Source: Deinococcus sp. KSM4-11 (GTDB lineage: Bacteria > Deinococcota > Deinococci > Deinococcales > Deinococcaceae). From it: a stretch of 64,000 bases of DNA. The stretch covers positions 372,001 through 436,000 of the forward strand of contig NZ_SSNX01000003.1 in NCBI RefSeq assembly GCF_004801415.1, in the 5' to 3' direction. The notes beneath the pieces were generated by a model. It did not search any database. It saw nothing but the letters and a program-made list of their open reading frames with translations, and was not told where the DNA came from. Both the position numbers and the translations under genes were made by a program. Below, piece by piece: positions 39,373 through 51,429 of the stretch (positions within the stretch are counted from its first letter, which is position 1; each line of letters starts with the position of its first letter).

Positions 39373-39999
39373 ATGTCCGGGCCCACCTTCATGCTTCTGG
39401 GAGACGCGGCGCTCGTGGTGGGCACGTCCCTGGCGCGGGAACTGCACGCCGACCTGAGGGCGCGGCCCCTGCCGGGCGTGCGTGAGAGCGTGCCGGCCCT
39501 GAACGTGCTGACGGTGCTGTTCGACCCGCTGCACCCTGACTGCAATGCACTGGAGGACGCTCTGCGGGCGAGACTCGCCGGCCTGCACCCCAGAGCGCAG
39601 GGTGGGGGACGGACACTGGTCGTCCCGGTGACCTTCGGGACGGACGTGGGGCCGGATCTGGCGTGGTGTGCGGCGCACACGCAGCGCACCGAGGCGGAGT
39701 TCATCGCGGCGCTGTGCGGCCTGACGCTGGAGGTAGCGTTCCTGGGCTTCACGCCGGGCTTCGCGTTCCTGACCGGCCTGCCGCAGGAGCTGCGGATGCC
39801 GCGTCTGGCCGCGCCGCGCGAGCGGGTGCCGCCGGGGAGCGTGGCGTTGGGCGGCCCCTGGGCGGGCGTGTACCCACGCGCCACGCCCGGCGGCTGGCGG
39901 ATCGTGGGGCACACAGCCATGAAGTTCTTCGACCTGTCCCAGCCTGAGCCGGTGCCGTGGCAGCCGGGTGACCGCGTGCGTTTCGAGGCCCTGCCGTGA
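39373..39999 (+). CDS. pxpB: 5-oxoprolinase subunit PxpB
   Basis: A 208-residue KipI-like subunit. LGDAALVV at the start, EVAFLGFTPGFAFLTGLP (about 119-136) and the PRLAAPRERVPPGSVALGG region are family hallmarks, as is GGWRIVGHT. With PxpA and PxpC it hydrolyses 5-oxoproline to glutamate with ATP. It is the first of three adjacent genes in the order B-C-A, separated from pxpC by 30 nt. Confidence 0.92.
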   Translation: MSGPTFMLLGDAALVVGTSLARELHADLRARPLPGVRESVPALNVLTVLFDPLHPDCNALEDALRARLAGLHPRAQGGGRTLVVPVTFGTDVGPDLAWCAAHTQRTEAEFIAALCGLTLEVAFLGFTPGFAFLTGLPQELRMPRLAAPRERVPPGSVALGGPWAGVYPRATPGGWRIVGHTAMKFFDLSQPEPVPWQPGDRVRFEALP

Positions 40000-40029
40000 T
40001 TGAGGGAATGACGTGAGCGGGCACCCGGC

Positions 40030-40968
40030 ATGATCGAGGTGCTGAGGCCCGGCCTGCAGACGACCGTGCAGGACGCGGGTCGGCGAGTCCGGTCACTGGG
40101 CATTCCGGCGGGCGGCGCGGCCGACGCGGGCGCGCGTCGGCTGGCGAACGCCCTGGTCGGGAACGCACCCGGGGCGGCCGGACTGGAATTCACGCTGAGC
40201 GGCCCCACGCTGCGGCTGCACGCCGATGCGCTGCTCAGCGTGTGTGGCGCGCCCTTCGACGCCACGCTGGACGGCCAGCCCTTCCCGCTGTGGCGGGCGG
40301 TGACGGTGCAGGCCGGGCAGACCCTGGCGGTCTCGGGTACGTCGCTGGGCGCGCGGGCCTTCCTGGCAGTGCGCGGCGGCCTGAACGGACAGGAGGTGTT
40401 TGGCAGTATCTCCACCGATCTGCGCGGCGCCTTCGGCGGGCAGGAGGGCCGCGCCCTGAGGCGCGGTGACCGGCTGACCTGGACTCCCCTGCCCGCGGCA
40501 CAGCCGCCCCGCGCGTTCATCGACGTGGATCTCCGGACGACCGTCACGGCCCCACATCTGCTGCACGTCCTGCCCACCCCGGACGCCACGCCAGATCTGC
40601 TGGACTCCATGCTGGGACAGCCATTCACGGTCAGCACGCAGGCCGACCGCATGGGCGTGCGCCTGACCGCAACAGTTCCCGCCCCGCACGATCCGGCGCG
40701 CGTGAGCGTCCCGAATGTGCCGGGCCTGATCCAGCTCCCGCCGGACGGTCGGCCGATCCTGCTGCTGCCCGACGCGGGCACACACGGCGGCTATCCCACC
40801 CCGCTGGTCGTGGTGAGCGCCGACCTACCCCGCCTGGGCCAGTTGCGGCCCGGCGACCGCGTGACCTTCCAGGTCGTGACCCTGGCCTGGGCGCACGCCG
40901 CCCTGCAGGCCCAGGAACGAGGATTGCGCCAGGCCGAGGCCGCCCTGCGGCTGTGGTACGGCCGCTGA
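40030..40968 (+). CDS. pxpC: 5-oxoprolinase subunit PxpC
   Basis: A 312-residue KipA-like subunit. It opens MIEVLRPGLQTTVQDAGR, then has LGIPAGGAADAGARRLAN, and a C-terminal TPLVVVSADLPRLGQLRPGDRV-like segment. These are PxpC/biotin-dependent carboxylase-like features. It partners PxpB in the ATP-dependent half of 5-oxoprolinase. Confidence 0.92.
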   Translation: MIEVLRPGLQTTVQDAGRRVRSLGIPAGGAADAGARRLANALVGNAPGAAGLEFTLSGPTLRLHADALLSVCGAPFDATLDGQPFPLWRAVTVQAGQTLAVSGTSLGARAFLAVRGGLNGQEVFGSISTDLRGAFGGQEGRALRRGDRLTWTPLPAAQPPRAFIDVDLRTTVTAPHLLHVLPTPDATPDLLDSMLGQPFTVSTQADRMGVRLTATVPAPHDPARVSVPNVPGLIQLPPDGRPILLLPDAGTHGGYPTPLVVVSADLPRLGQLRPGDRVTFQVVTLAWAHAALQAQERGLRQAEAALRLWYGR

Positions 40969-40972
40969 TGCC

Positions 40973-40978
40973 TATGCT
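40973..40978 (+). promoter_or_regulatory. Possible internal leaderless-type promoter of pxpA
   Basis: TATGCT begins 5 nt after the pxpC stop and lies 6 nt before the pxpA ATG at 40985. pxpA could have its own transcript. Confidence 0.4.
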
Positions 40979-40984
40979 GCGGTC

Positions 40985-41746
40985 ATGGCACAGCACAGCA
41001 TTGACCTGAACGCGGATCTGGGCGAGGGCAGCGCGCACGAGGAAGCCGTGATGGCGTCCGTCACCAGTGCGAACATCGCGTGCGGCGGTCACGCCGGGAG
41101 TCCGGACACCATGCGGGAGTCCCTGCGGCTCGCGGCGCGCTTCGGGGTGGCGGCGGGAGCGCATCCAGGCTTTCCTGACCGCGAAGGCTTCGGGAGGCGC
41201 GAACTATCCTTCCCGCCCGCCGAGGTCACGGCCTTCGTACGGGAGCAGATCGAGGCTCTCAAAGCCGTGGCCGCGCGCGAGGGCGTGCCCCTGCACCACG
41301 TGAAACCGCACGGCATGCTCTACAACATGGCCGTCAAGGACGCCGTGCTGGCGCGCGCCATCGCGCAGGCGGCCGCCGACTCCGGCCTTCCGCTGTACTA
41401 TGGACTCGCCGGCGACACCAGCGTGATGCTGCAAGAGGCGGCGGCCCTGGGCCTGGACGCGCTGGGCGAGGGCTTCGCCGACCGGGGGTACGCGCCGGAC
41501 GGCAGCCTGTGGCCGCGTGGGCAGGCCGGCGCGCTCTTGCCCGCCGCCGAGGCCGTTGCCCAGGGCGTGCGGATCGCGCGGGAGGGCTTCACGGTGGCCG
41601 TGTCGGGGGAACGGGTCGCCGTACCCGCGCGAACGCTGTGCCTGCATGGCGACGGCGCGGAGGCGGCTGGACTGGCGCGCGAGCTGCGGACCGCGCTGGA
41701 GGGCGCGGGGGTGCGCGTGGCGGCCCCTGCGGGCCAACAGCCCTGA
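40985..41746 (+). CDS. pxpA: 5-oxoprolinase subunit PxpA (LamB/YcsF family)
   Basis: A 253-residue protein with family hallmarks in order: IDLNADLGEG, ANIACGGHAGSP, AAGAHPGFPDREGFGRR and HVKPHGMLYN, then EGFADRGY. The His/Asp residues of these motifs form the putative active site. It catalyses the final part of 5-oxoproline hydrolysis with PxpBC. No other genes are inserted in the set. Confidence 0.93.
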   Translation: MAQHSIDLNADLGEGSAHEEAVMASVTSANIACGGHAGSPDTMRESLRLAARFGVAAGAHPGFPDREGFGRRELSFPPAEVTAFVREQIEALKAVAAREGVPLHHVKPHGMLYNMAVKDAVLARAIAQAAADSGLPLYYGLAGDTSVMLQEAAALGLDALGEGFADRGYAPDGSLWPRGQAGALLPAAEAVAQGVRIAREGFTVAVSGERVAVPARTLCLHGDGAEAAGLARELRTALEGAGVRVAAPAGQQP

Positions 41747-41901
41747 GCTCCGACTTCACCCCCGGATGAACCAAGCCGGATCACCGGTCAGGAGTCATCA
41801 TCCACAGGGCGGCGCCCCAGGTCTTCCTGCCCGAGTTTTGGTATCAGCAGTACGGTCTTAACTCCGCCGAGCACGAGGAATGTGACGGAGCGCGTGATTC
41901 C

Positions 41902-43050
41902 ATGCGCGCGACGATGCGCGACCCCGCCACTCTGACCCCCCCGGTGCTGCCGAACCGCCCCCACCGCGCGGCCCGCCCCCTGCTGGCTGGGGGCCTGAAC
42001 CGGCGCGACATGTACCTGCTGGCCCTCCCGGTCGCGATCCTGTCTCTGCTGCCGTCGTGGCTGGAACGGCCGCTGGACGCCTTCGAGCACTACGCCCTGC
42101 CCGCCCTGCTGCTGCTGGCCACCTTCGCGGCCCTGCTGGCCGACCGCTGGGCACTGGAACGGGTGCTCACGGGCCTGCTGGGGGGCCTCTGGGTGGGCCT
42201 GCTGGGCCGCGTGGCCTTCGTGCTGCTCGGGTCGGAGGACGTGGCCCTGGGAGCGCTGGCGCTGTGCGGGCCGTGGATTCCGGTGTTGCTGGCGGCGCAC
42301 GTGTGGATGCTGGGTCGCGAGGCGGGCCGCCTGGCCAGCCAGCTGGCCCTGGGCGGCCTGGTGCTGGTAGTGCTGGTATGTGGTGTGCTGCACCCGGCGC
42401 TGGCCACGACGACCATGGGCACCGTGGTCATGCAGGTGCTACTGGCCTCATTGGCGGCGCTGGGTGGCCAGCGTTCCGGGCTGCTGCGCCTGCGCCGCGA
42501 GGTGCGCCAGCAGCGCCTGGGCAGCGACCTGACCGGACGGGGCGACAGCCTGACCGGCCTGCCCGATGGCCGCGCCGCGCGGCGCTGGCTGCGACAGGCC
42601 ACTCCACGCCGCCTGGAGGGACTGGCGGTGGCCGTCATCATCATCGATCACTACCCACAGATCGAGGCCACGCGCGGGGAGGCCTTCGCCGGGTGCCTGC
42701 TGGCGCATATCGCCCGCGCGCTGGAAGGAGCCCTGCGGGACGAAGACGCCCTGACCCGACTGGGCCCGTCGGAATTTGCCGCCCTGTTGCGCGTCCCAGA
42801 TGAACGGGCGGCCCGCGCGGCCTGCGAGCGGTTGCGCCTGCGGGTCGCGTCACGGCCGCTGGACGGTGTGAATGTGACCGTCAGCGTGGGGGTCGCGGTG
42901 TACGGCGGCGAGGGAGACGGCCTGGCCCTGCTCGCCGGAGCGCAGGATGCGCTGGATGACGTGCGGGACGCGGGTGGCAACCGCGCCCGGCTGGCCGGTG
43001 CCCGCCGCACCATCGTCGAGGGAATGGAACCAGAACTCCGGTCGACCTGA
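41902..43050 (+). CDS. Membrane protein with degenerate GGDEF domain
   Basis: A 382-residue protein. Residues 40-185 contain about five to six hydrophobic segments. A GGDEF-fold domain follows (about 205-370), recognised by DSLTGLPDGRAARRWL and VNVTVSVGVAV. The signature itself is GPSEF at 288-292 instead of GGDEF, and the metal-binding Asp position (usually DIDHF) reads IIIDHY. It is therefore probably not an active diguanylate cyclase and may bind GTP or act as a sensor. The start could also be the Met at residue 5. There is a 155-nt gap after pxpA with nothing recognisable. Confidence 0.75.
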   Translation: MRATMRDPATLTPPVLPNRPHRAARPLLAGGLNRRDMYLLALPVAILSLLPSWLERPLDAFEHYALPALLLLATFAALLADRWALERVLTGLLGGLWVGLLGRVAFVLLGSEDVALGALALCGPWIPVLLAAHVWMLGREAGRLASQLALGGLVLVVLVCGVLHPALATTTMGTVVMQVLLASLAALGGQRSGLLRLRREVRQQRLGSDLTGRGDSLTGLPDGRAARRWLRQATPRRLEGLAVAVIIIDHYPQIEATRGEAFAGCLLAHIARALEGALRDEDALTRLGPSEFAALLRVPDERAARAACERLRLRVASRPLDGVNVTVSVGVAVYGGEGDGLALLAGAQDALDDVRDAGGNRARLAGARRTIVEGMEPELRST

Positions 43051-43060
43051 GGGGGAGGCG

Positions 43061-43084
43061 CGCCGGGATCAGCAAGGCCCGGCG
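43061..43084. terminator. Hairpin between convergent GGDEF-like and DUF427 genes
   Basis: CGCCGGG (43061-43067) pairs with CCCGGCG (43078-43084) around a 10-nt loop. It ends at the DUF427 stop codon. No T-run is present. Confidence 0.4.
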
Positions 43085-43369
43085 TCAGTCCGCTGTGACC
43101 TGCACGCCCTTCCAGAAGGCGACGCGACCGGCAATCTGCTGCGCGGCGTCCTTCGGGGCCGGGTAGTACCACGCGGCGTCGCGGTTCTCCTGGCCGTCCA
43201 CGCTCAGGGTGTGGTAGCTGGCCACGCCCTTCCACGGACAGGAGGTATGCGTGGCGCTGGGACTCAGGTACTCGGCGTTCACGCTGCCGAGCGGGAAGTA
43301 ATGGTTGCCCTCGACAATTACGGTGTCGTCGGACTGGGCGATGATTCGGCCGTTCCAGATGGCTTTCAT
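43085..43369 (-). CDS. DUF427 domain protein
   Basis: A 94-residue protein matching DUF427: MKAIWNGRIIAQSDDTV at the start, GNHYFPLGSVN, TSCPWKGVASYH, and AAWYYPAPKDAAQQIAGRVAFW near the end. The conserved CPWKG and AWYYP motifs mark the family. The role is unknown. The open frame continues far upstream as a shadow of the amylase gene, but ATG 43369 starts the domain exactly; TAGCCT lies 5 nt upstream. Confidence 0.82.
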   Translation of the reverse strand: MKAIWNGRIIAQSDDTVIVEGNHYFPLGSVNAEYLSPSATHTSCPWKGVASYHTLSVDGQENRDAAWYYPAPKDAAQQIAGRVAFWKGVQVTAD

Positions 43370-43498
43370 GCGGCAGGCTAGGGCGGGTGCATGGCGAAAA
43401 CCGTCGGCGGGCGTACACGAAGCGCGGCAGCGTGCATACTGGGGAACGCCTGACAATTCGACCAGCCGGCACACCCGGCCCCCAAGGAGTTCCCTGGA

Positions 43499-46591
<3,093 letters not shown>

Positions 46592-46620
46592 GCCCGGCAG
46601 CGGGTACACTGAATCCGCAC

Positions 46621-46647
46621 GCGGGAGGTTCATTCAGGGCCTCCCGC
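46621..46647 (+). terminator. Hairpin downstream of the amylase gene
   Basis: GCGGGAGG (46621-46628) pairs with CCTCCCGC (46640-46647), loop 11 nt, 30 nt after the amylase stop. A TACACT hexamer at 46605-46610 precedes it and could be the pit promoter, in which case the hairpin would be in the leader. Confidence 0.45.
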
Positions 46648-46710
46648 GCTCTCCTGCCCGGCCGCCATGACACTCCCATGACATCCGGGCGGAGAATCGG
46701 GAGGATTGTC

Positions 46711-47349
<639 letters not shown>

Positions 47350-47356
47350 GCGGGCC

Positions 47357-48355
47357 GTGGATACTGCCCTGATCTCCCTGATCGTGATCGTCGCTCTGGC
47401 GCTGATCTTTGACTTCATCAACGGCTTTCACGACACTGCGAATGCCATTGCCACCTCGGTCGCCACGCGGGTGCTCACGCCCGCCCAGGCGATCGCCATG
47501 AGCGCCGTCCTGAACGTGGTGGGTGCGCTGACCGGTACGGCCGTCGCCAAGACCATCAGCAAGGACATCCTGCCACAGCAGTACTCCACCCTGGAGGTCG
47601 TGGGCGCCACGTTGCTCAGCGCCATCGCCTGGAACCTGTTCACGTGGTGGCGTGGCCTGCCCAGCAGCAGCAGCCACGCGCTGGTCTTCAGCCTGGTCGG
47701 GGCGGGCGTCGCCGCCGGCGGGTGGGGCATCATCATCCCCAAGGGCGTGCAGAAGACCCTGATGGGCCTGGTGTACTCGCCGATCCTGGGCTTCCTGGTG
47801 CCGATCGTGCTGATGTTCCTGCTGGCGTGGCTCGTACTGCGCCGCATGCGACCCCGGCTGGTCACGCGCAACTTCCGCGTGCTCCAGATCTTCAGCGCGG
47901 CCTTCATGGCCTTCAGCCACGGCGGGAACGACGCGCAGAAGACCATGGGCATCATCACCTTCGCGCTCGCCGGGTACCTGGGCACCACCCTGGACACCGT
48001 GCCCCTGTGGGTGATCCTGGCCGCCGCGACCGCCATGGGCCTCGGCACCGCGATCGGCGGGTGGCGGATCATCAAGACCATGGGCTTCAAGGTCGTGGAC
48101 CTGAAGCCCGTGGACGGCTTCGTGGCCGAGACGAGCGCCGCGCTGATCATCGAGGTCGCCAGCCGCCTGGGCATCCCGGTCAGCACCACGCACACGATCT
48201 CCACCGCGATCATGGGCGTGGGCACCACCAAGGGCTTCCGCAAGGTCAAGTGGCAGGTCGCCGGGCGCATCGTGCAGGCCTGGATCTTCACGATTCCCAC
48301 CTGCATCGCGCTGGGCTGGCTGCTCTACAAGCTGGTCATCCTGCTAGGACTGTAG
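47357..48355 (+). CDS. pit: Low-affinity inorganic phosphate transporter, Pit/PiT family
   Basis: A 332-residue membrane protein with the two Pit signature repeats: FDFINGFHDTANAIATSV (about 17-34) and SHGGNDAQKTMGI (about 190-202). SSSHALVFSLVGAG and STTHTISTAIMGVG are the paired inner repeats. It imports metal-phosphate by proton symport. The start is GTG 47357, 7 nt after the accessory gene. A strong terminator follows. Confidence 0.92.
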   Translation: MDTALISLIVIVALALIFDFINGFHDTANAIATSVATRVLTPAQAIAMSAVLNVVGALTGTAVAKTISKDILPQQYSTLEVVGATLLSAIAWNLFTWWRGLPSSSSHALVFSLVGAGVAAGGWGIIIPKGVQKTLMGLVYSPILGFLVPIVLMFLLAWLVLRRMRPRLVTRNFRVLQIFSAAFMAFSHGGNDAQKTMGIITFALAGYLGTTLDTVPLWVILAAATAMGLGTAIGGWRIIKTMGFKVVDLKPVDGFVAETSAALIIEVASRLGIPVSTTHTISTAIMGVGTTKGFRKVKWQVAGRIVQAWIFTIPTCIALGWLLYKLVILLGL

Positions 48356-48370
48356 AGGAACGTCGGGCGC

Positions 48371-48403
48371 ACGCGGGGAGGGGCTGGCTGCCCCTCCCCG
48401 CGT
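48371..48403. terminator. Strong bidirectional hairpin between pit and the btuF-like gene
   Basis: A perfect 14-bp stem (ACGCGGGGAGGGGC / GCCCCTCCCCGCGT) with the 5-nt loop TGGCT, between convergent genes. TCGTTTA follows on the plus strand. Confidence 0.85.
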
Positions 48404-48406
48404 CGT

Positions 48407-49300
48407 TTACGTGAGGCGGACGCTGGCGCCATCGGTCGCCCGGCCGCGCAGCAGGTCGGCCAGCACGGCCGCGCCCCGGATCACCCCCAGCGCGGGGCGG
48501 CTGTACAGGGCGTTCGCATCCACGGCCCACACCTGCCGGTTCTGCACGGCGCGGAGGTTACGGCGCTCCAACACCGTGCGGGCAAAGGTGGCGTTCTCGT
48601 CCAGGCCGTAGCCGCAGCACATGACCACGATCACGTCCGGGTCGGTGGCGGCGATGGCCTCCCAGGTGGTGCGGGCGCTGTCCACGCCGGGGGCGCCCAG
48701 CACGTTCACCCCTCCGGCCCGCTGAACCTGTTCTGGTACCCAATGGCCGCCAGTGAAGGGCGGATCGATCCACTCCAGCGTCAGCACGCGCGGCGCGTGC
48801 GCGACAGGTGGCACGGCGTCCCACTCGGCCTGGGCACGGACGGCCAGGGTTTCTCCCCGGTCGGGCACGCCCGCCGCATCCGCCAGGGCGCGCAGGTCGG
48901 CCAGGATCCCCGCCACGGACTTGCCCTCCAGGCTCAGCACCGACCCGGCGGGCAGGCAACCGGGCAGGTACCGCACCGCCTGCTCGATGGTGCCCGGCGT
49001 GACCGCGCAGACCTCGCACACGCCCTGCGTGACGACGAGTTCCGGGGCCAGCGCGTCGAGCAGCGGGCCGTCCACGGTGTACAGCGCCAGGCCCGCGCGC
49101 ACGGCCTCGCTCACGGCGCGGTCAATCTCGGCCTGCGGGGCCCCGCTGTCCACGATGCTCCGCGTCAGGACGGAGCGCCCCGCCACGCCCGGATGGTCGC
49201 AGGAGTGGCTGATGCCCACCACCCGATCGCCCAGACCCAGATCGAAGAGAAGATCGGTCGCGCTGGGCAACAGGCTCACGATGCGCCGGGGCGCACTCAT
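48407..49300 (-). CDS. BtuF-like cobalamin/metal-chelate binding protein without signal peptide
   Basis: A 297-residue helical-backbone metal receptor fold: RIVSLLPSATDLLFDLGLGDRVVGISHSCD at the start, PELVVTQGVCEVCAVTP near 88-105, and FTGGHWVPEQVQRAGGVNVLG. BtuF-type binding proteins normally have a signal peptide; here the fold starts within five residues of ATG 49300, so it seems cytoplasmic. The ATG overlaps the coaX stop (ATGA). No permease or ATPase is adjacent. Possibly a cobalamin-binding or chaperone protein. Confidence 0.8.
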   Translation of the reverse strand: MSAPRRIVSLLPSATDLLFDLGLGDRVVGISHSCDHPGVAGRSVLTRSIVDSGAPQAEIDRAVSEAVRAGLALYTVDGPLLDALAPELVVTQGVCEVCAVTPGTIEQAVRYLPGCLPAGSVLSLEGKSVAGILADLRALADAAGVPDRGETLAVRAQAEWDAVPPVAHAPRVLTLEWIDPPFTGGHWVPEQVQRAGGVNVLGAPGVDSARTTWEAIAATDPDVIVVMCCGYGLDENATFARTVLERRNLRAVQNRQVWAVDANALYSRPALGVIRGAAVLADLLRGRATDGASVRLT

Positions 49301-50073
49301 CGGCTGGCCCACAGTTCCACCAGGCCGCGCAGGGTCAGGGTCTCGTCGTAGTGGTCGATCTCGCGGCAGATGCCCTCGATGGTGCGCGCGAAGCCCCCGG
49401 TGGCGACCGCCACGGCGGGCCCCGGCAGCTCTGCACGGATGCGGCGCAGCAGGCCGTCCACCATCTCGGCGTAGCCGTACACCAGGCCGGATTGCAGGGC
49501 GTGCACGGTGTTCTTCCCGATGGCGGTCTGCGGCGCGGCCAGCGTGATGCGCGGCAGTTTCGCCGCCCGGCTGAACAGCGCGTCGGCGCTGACCTGCGCG
49601 CCCGTGGCGAGCACCCCCCCTATGAAGCGGCGGCCCCGGCCGATCACGTCGAAGTTCGTGCTGGTGCCGAAATCCACCACGACCACGTAGTCCTTGCCAT
49701 CCATATACTTCTCGGCGCCGAACAGGTTGCACAGGCGGTCGGCCCCCACGGCATCCGGCTGGTCGAGTTCCACCGAGACGTCCGGGAGGTTCATGGCGGC
49801 CACACTGAAGGCCTCCACGCTGAAATGCCGCCGCAGGGCCAGCTGGTAATTCTCGCCGACCGGCGGCGCCACGCTGCTGAGAATCGCGGAGCGCGGCGTC
49901 TGGGCGCCCGCCAGGGTAAGCAGGCCGTGCAGTTGCAGGGCCAGGTCATCCGGAAGGACGTCGCGGTTGGTCCGCACGCGCCACGTGTGCGTGAGGTTCA
50001 GCGTGTCGTCCGCGAGGCCCAGCACGGTGCTGGTGTTGCCGATATCCACGGCCAGGAGGGGAAAGGCGGGCAC
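49297..50073 (-). CDS. coaX: Type III pantothenate kinase
   Basis: A 258-residue ASKHA-fold kinase that makes 4'-phosphopantothenate, the first CoA step. Motifs: LAVDIGNTST (about 7-16, P-loop), QPDAVGADRLCNL (about 105-117), VVDFGTSTNFDVI (about 131-143, where most have GTATTFD) and GGVLATGAQVSADALF. The GTG at 50073 has TACAAT 7 nt upstream. It is co-transcribed with the BtuF-like gene. Confidence 0.93.
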   Translation of the reverse strand: MPAFPLLAVDIGNTSTVLGLADDTLNLTHTWRVRTNRDVLPDDLALQLHGLLTLAGAQTPRSAILSSVAPPVGENYQLALRRHFSVEAFSVAAMNLPDVSVELDQPDAVGADRLCNLFGAEKYMDGKDYVVVVDFGTSTNFDVIGRGRRFIGGVLATGAQVSADALFSRAAKLPRITLAAPQTAIGKNTVHALQSGLVYGYAEMVDGLLRRIRAELPGPAVAVATGGFARTIEGICREIDHYDETLTLRGLVELWASR

Positions 50074-50080
50074 GCCCCGG

Positions 50081-50086
50081 ATTGTA
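50081..50086 (-). promoter_or_regulatory. Leaderless-type -10 element of coaX
   Basis: TACAAT on the minus strand ends 7 nt before the GTG at 50073. Confidence 0.5.
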
Positions 50087-50103
50087 CCGGGCGGATTCGC
50101 CGC

Positions 50104-51306
50104 CTAGCCAGCCGGTGGCGGCTTCGGGAAGGCCACGTAGAAGGTCGCGCCGTCGCCCGGGTGCCCATCGGCCCAGACGCGCCCACCGTGCCGCTCGACG
50201 ATGCGTTTGACGTTCGCGAGGCCCATGCCGATGCCCTCGAAGTCACGGTCGCTGTGCAGGCGCTGGAAGGCCCCGAACAGCCGGTGTGTGTACTGCGGAT
50301 CGAAGCCCACGCCGTCGTCCTGCACGAACACGATCCACTCGCCGTCGCCGGGGCGGCTCCCGACCTCGATCTTGGCCTGCTCCCGGCCGGACGTGTACTT
50401 GATGGCGTTGCCGAGCAGGTTCTCGAAGACCAGCCGCAGCAGGTCGGGATCACCGCGCACCACCGGCAGGTCGCGGGCCACCCACTCGATCTGGCGGCCC
50501 TGCGTCTCGGGACTGATGTTCGCCCAGGCGCGCAGCACGACCTGCGCGAGGTTCACGTCCTGAAAGTGCAGGGTCGTCTGCGACACGCGGGCCAGCCCCA
50601 GCAGCTCGCTGATCATGCCGTCCAGCCGCCCGGCCGCGCCGTCGATGACGTCCAGCAGGCGGCGGTCGTCATCGGTCAGGCGACCGTCGGCCCGGCCGCG
50701 CAGCAGGTGCATGAAACTGCGGATGTGCCGCACCGGGGCACGCAGGTCGTGAGAGACCGCGCCCACGAAGGCGTCGAGTTCGTCGCGCTCGGTACGGAGT
50801 TCCTGCGTGCGCGCCCGGACGACCTGCGCCACCTCGGAGTCCAGGTCGGATTCCCGGATCTCGGCGTGCTTCCGCTCGGTGATGTCCTCGTGCAGGACGG
50901 TCGCGAAGCGGGCTCCGCCATCCATGAACGGCGTGACCCGCACGCGGAACCAGCGTTCGCGGGTGGGCGCATGGCACGGGTACTCGGCCTCGAATGACTC
51001 GGCCTCGCCCACGAGCACGGCGCGCAGTCCGGCCGCCACGGTCGGGCCCTCATCGGCGCAGGGCGGTTGCCCCTGCTCGCAGACCCGCAGGTAGTTGCTG
51101 CCCACACCACACGTGGCCTCGCTGCCGCCGTTCTCGTGCATGAACGCCCGCCACGCGCGGTTGACCGTCAGGATCGCTCCCTGGGCGTCCACGACGGCCA
51201 GGATGTCCACCACCGCGTCGAGCGCGCTTTGCACGGCACTGACCGGCAGGGTCGGGGCCTGGAGTGGAGCGCGCGGGGAGCTGGGGCGGCGGTGGGACTG
51301 ACTCAC
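50104..51306 (-). CDS. PAS-domain sensor histidine kinase
   Basis: A 400-residue soluble kinase. A PAS domain spans about 20-150 (AVVDAQGAILTVNRAWRAFM, then a Cys-containing loop and a PAC ending HEDITERKHAE). A coiled-coil linker leads to HisKA with phospho-acceptor AVSHDLRAPVRHI (about 185-197), then HATPase boxes NAIKYT, DDGVGFD and GIGMGLANVKRIV. The PAS segment CEQGQPPC could bind a cofactor. GGGAGG before GTG 51306 sets the start. No response regulator is adjacent. No transmembrane segment is seen, so the signal is cytoplasmic. Confidence 0.87.
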   Translation of the reverse strand: MSQSHRRPSSPRAPLQAPTLPVSAVQSALDAVVDILAVVDAQGAILTVNRAWRAFMHENGGSEATCGVGSNYLRVCEQGQPPCADEGPTVAAGLRAVLVGEAESFEAEYPCHAPTRERWFRVRVTPFMDGGARFATVLHEDITERKHAEIRESDLDSEVAQVVRARTQELRTERDELDAFVGAVSHDLRAPVRHIRSFMHLLRGRADGRLTDDDRRLLDVIDGAAGRLDGMISELLGLARVSQTTLHFQDVNLAQVVLRAWANISPETQGRQIEWVARDLPVVRGDPDLLRLVFENLLGNAIKYTSGREQAKIEVGSRPGDGEWIVFVQDDGVGFDPQYTHRLFGAFQRLHSDRDFEGIGMGLANVKRIVERHGGRVWADGHPGDGATFYVAFPKPPPAG

Positions 51307-51429
51307 GGAGTACCTCCCGGTACCTCCCTCTTGTACCACCGGTCAGTGCCGTGCTCCCACAAGGCTTTCTTCACAGACGGGCCGTGCTGGTCGCCGTCTA
51401 CTCCACCGGTTCCGTGGTGGCAAGCACCA

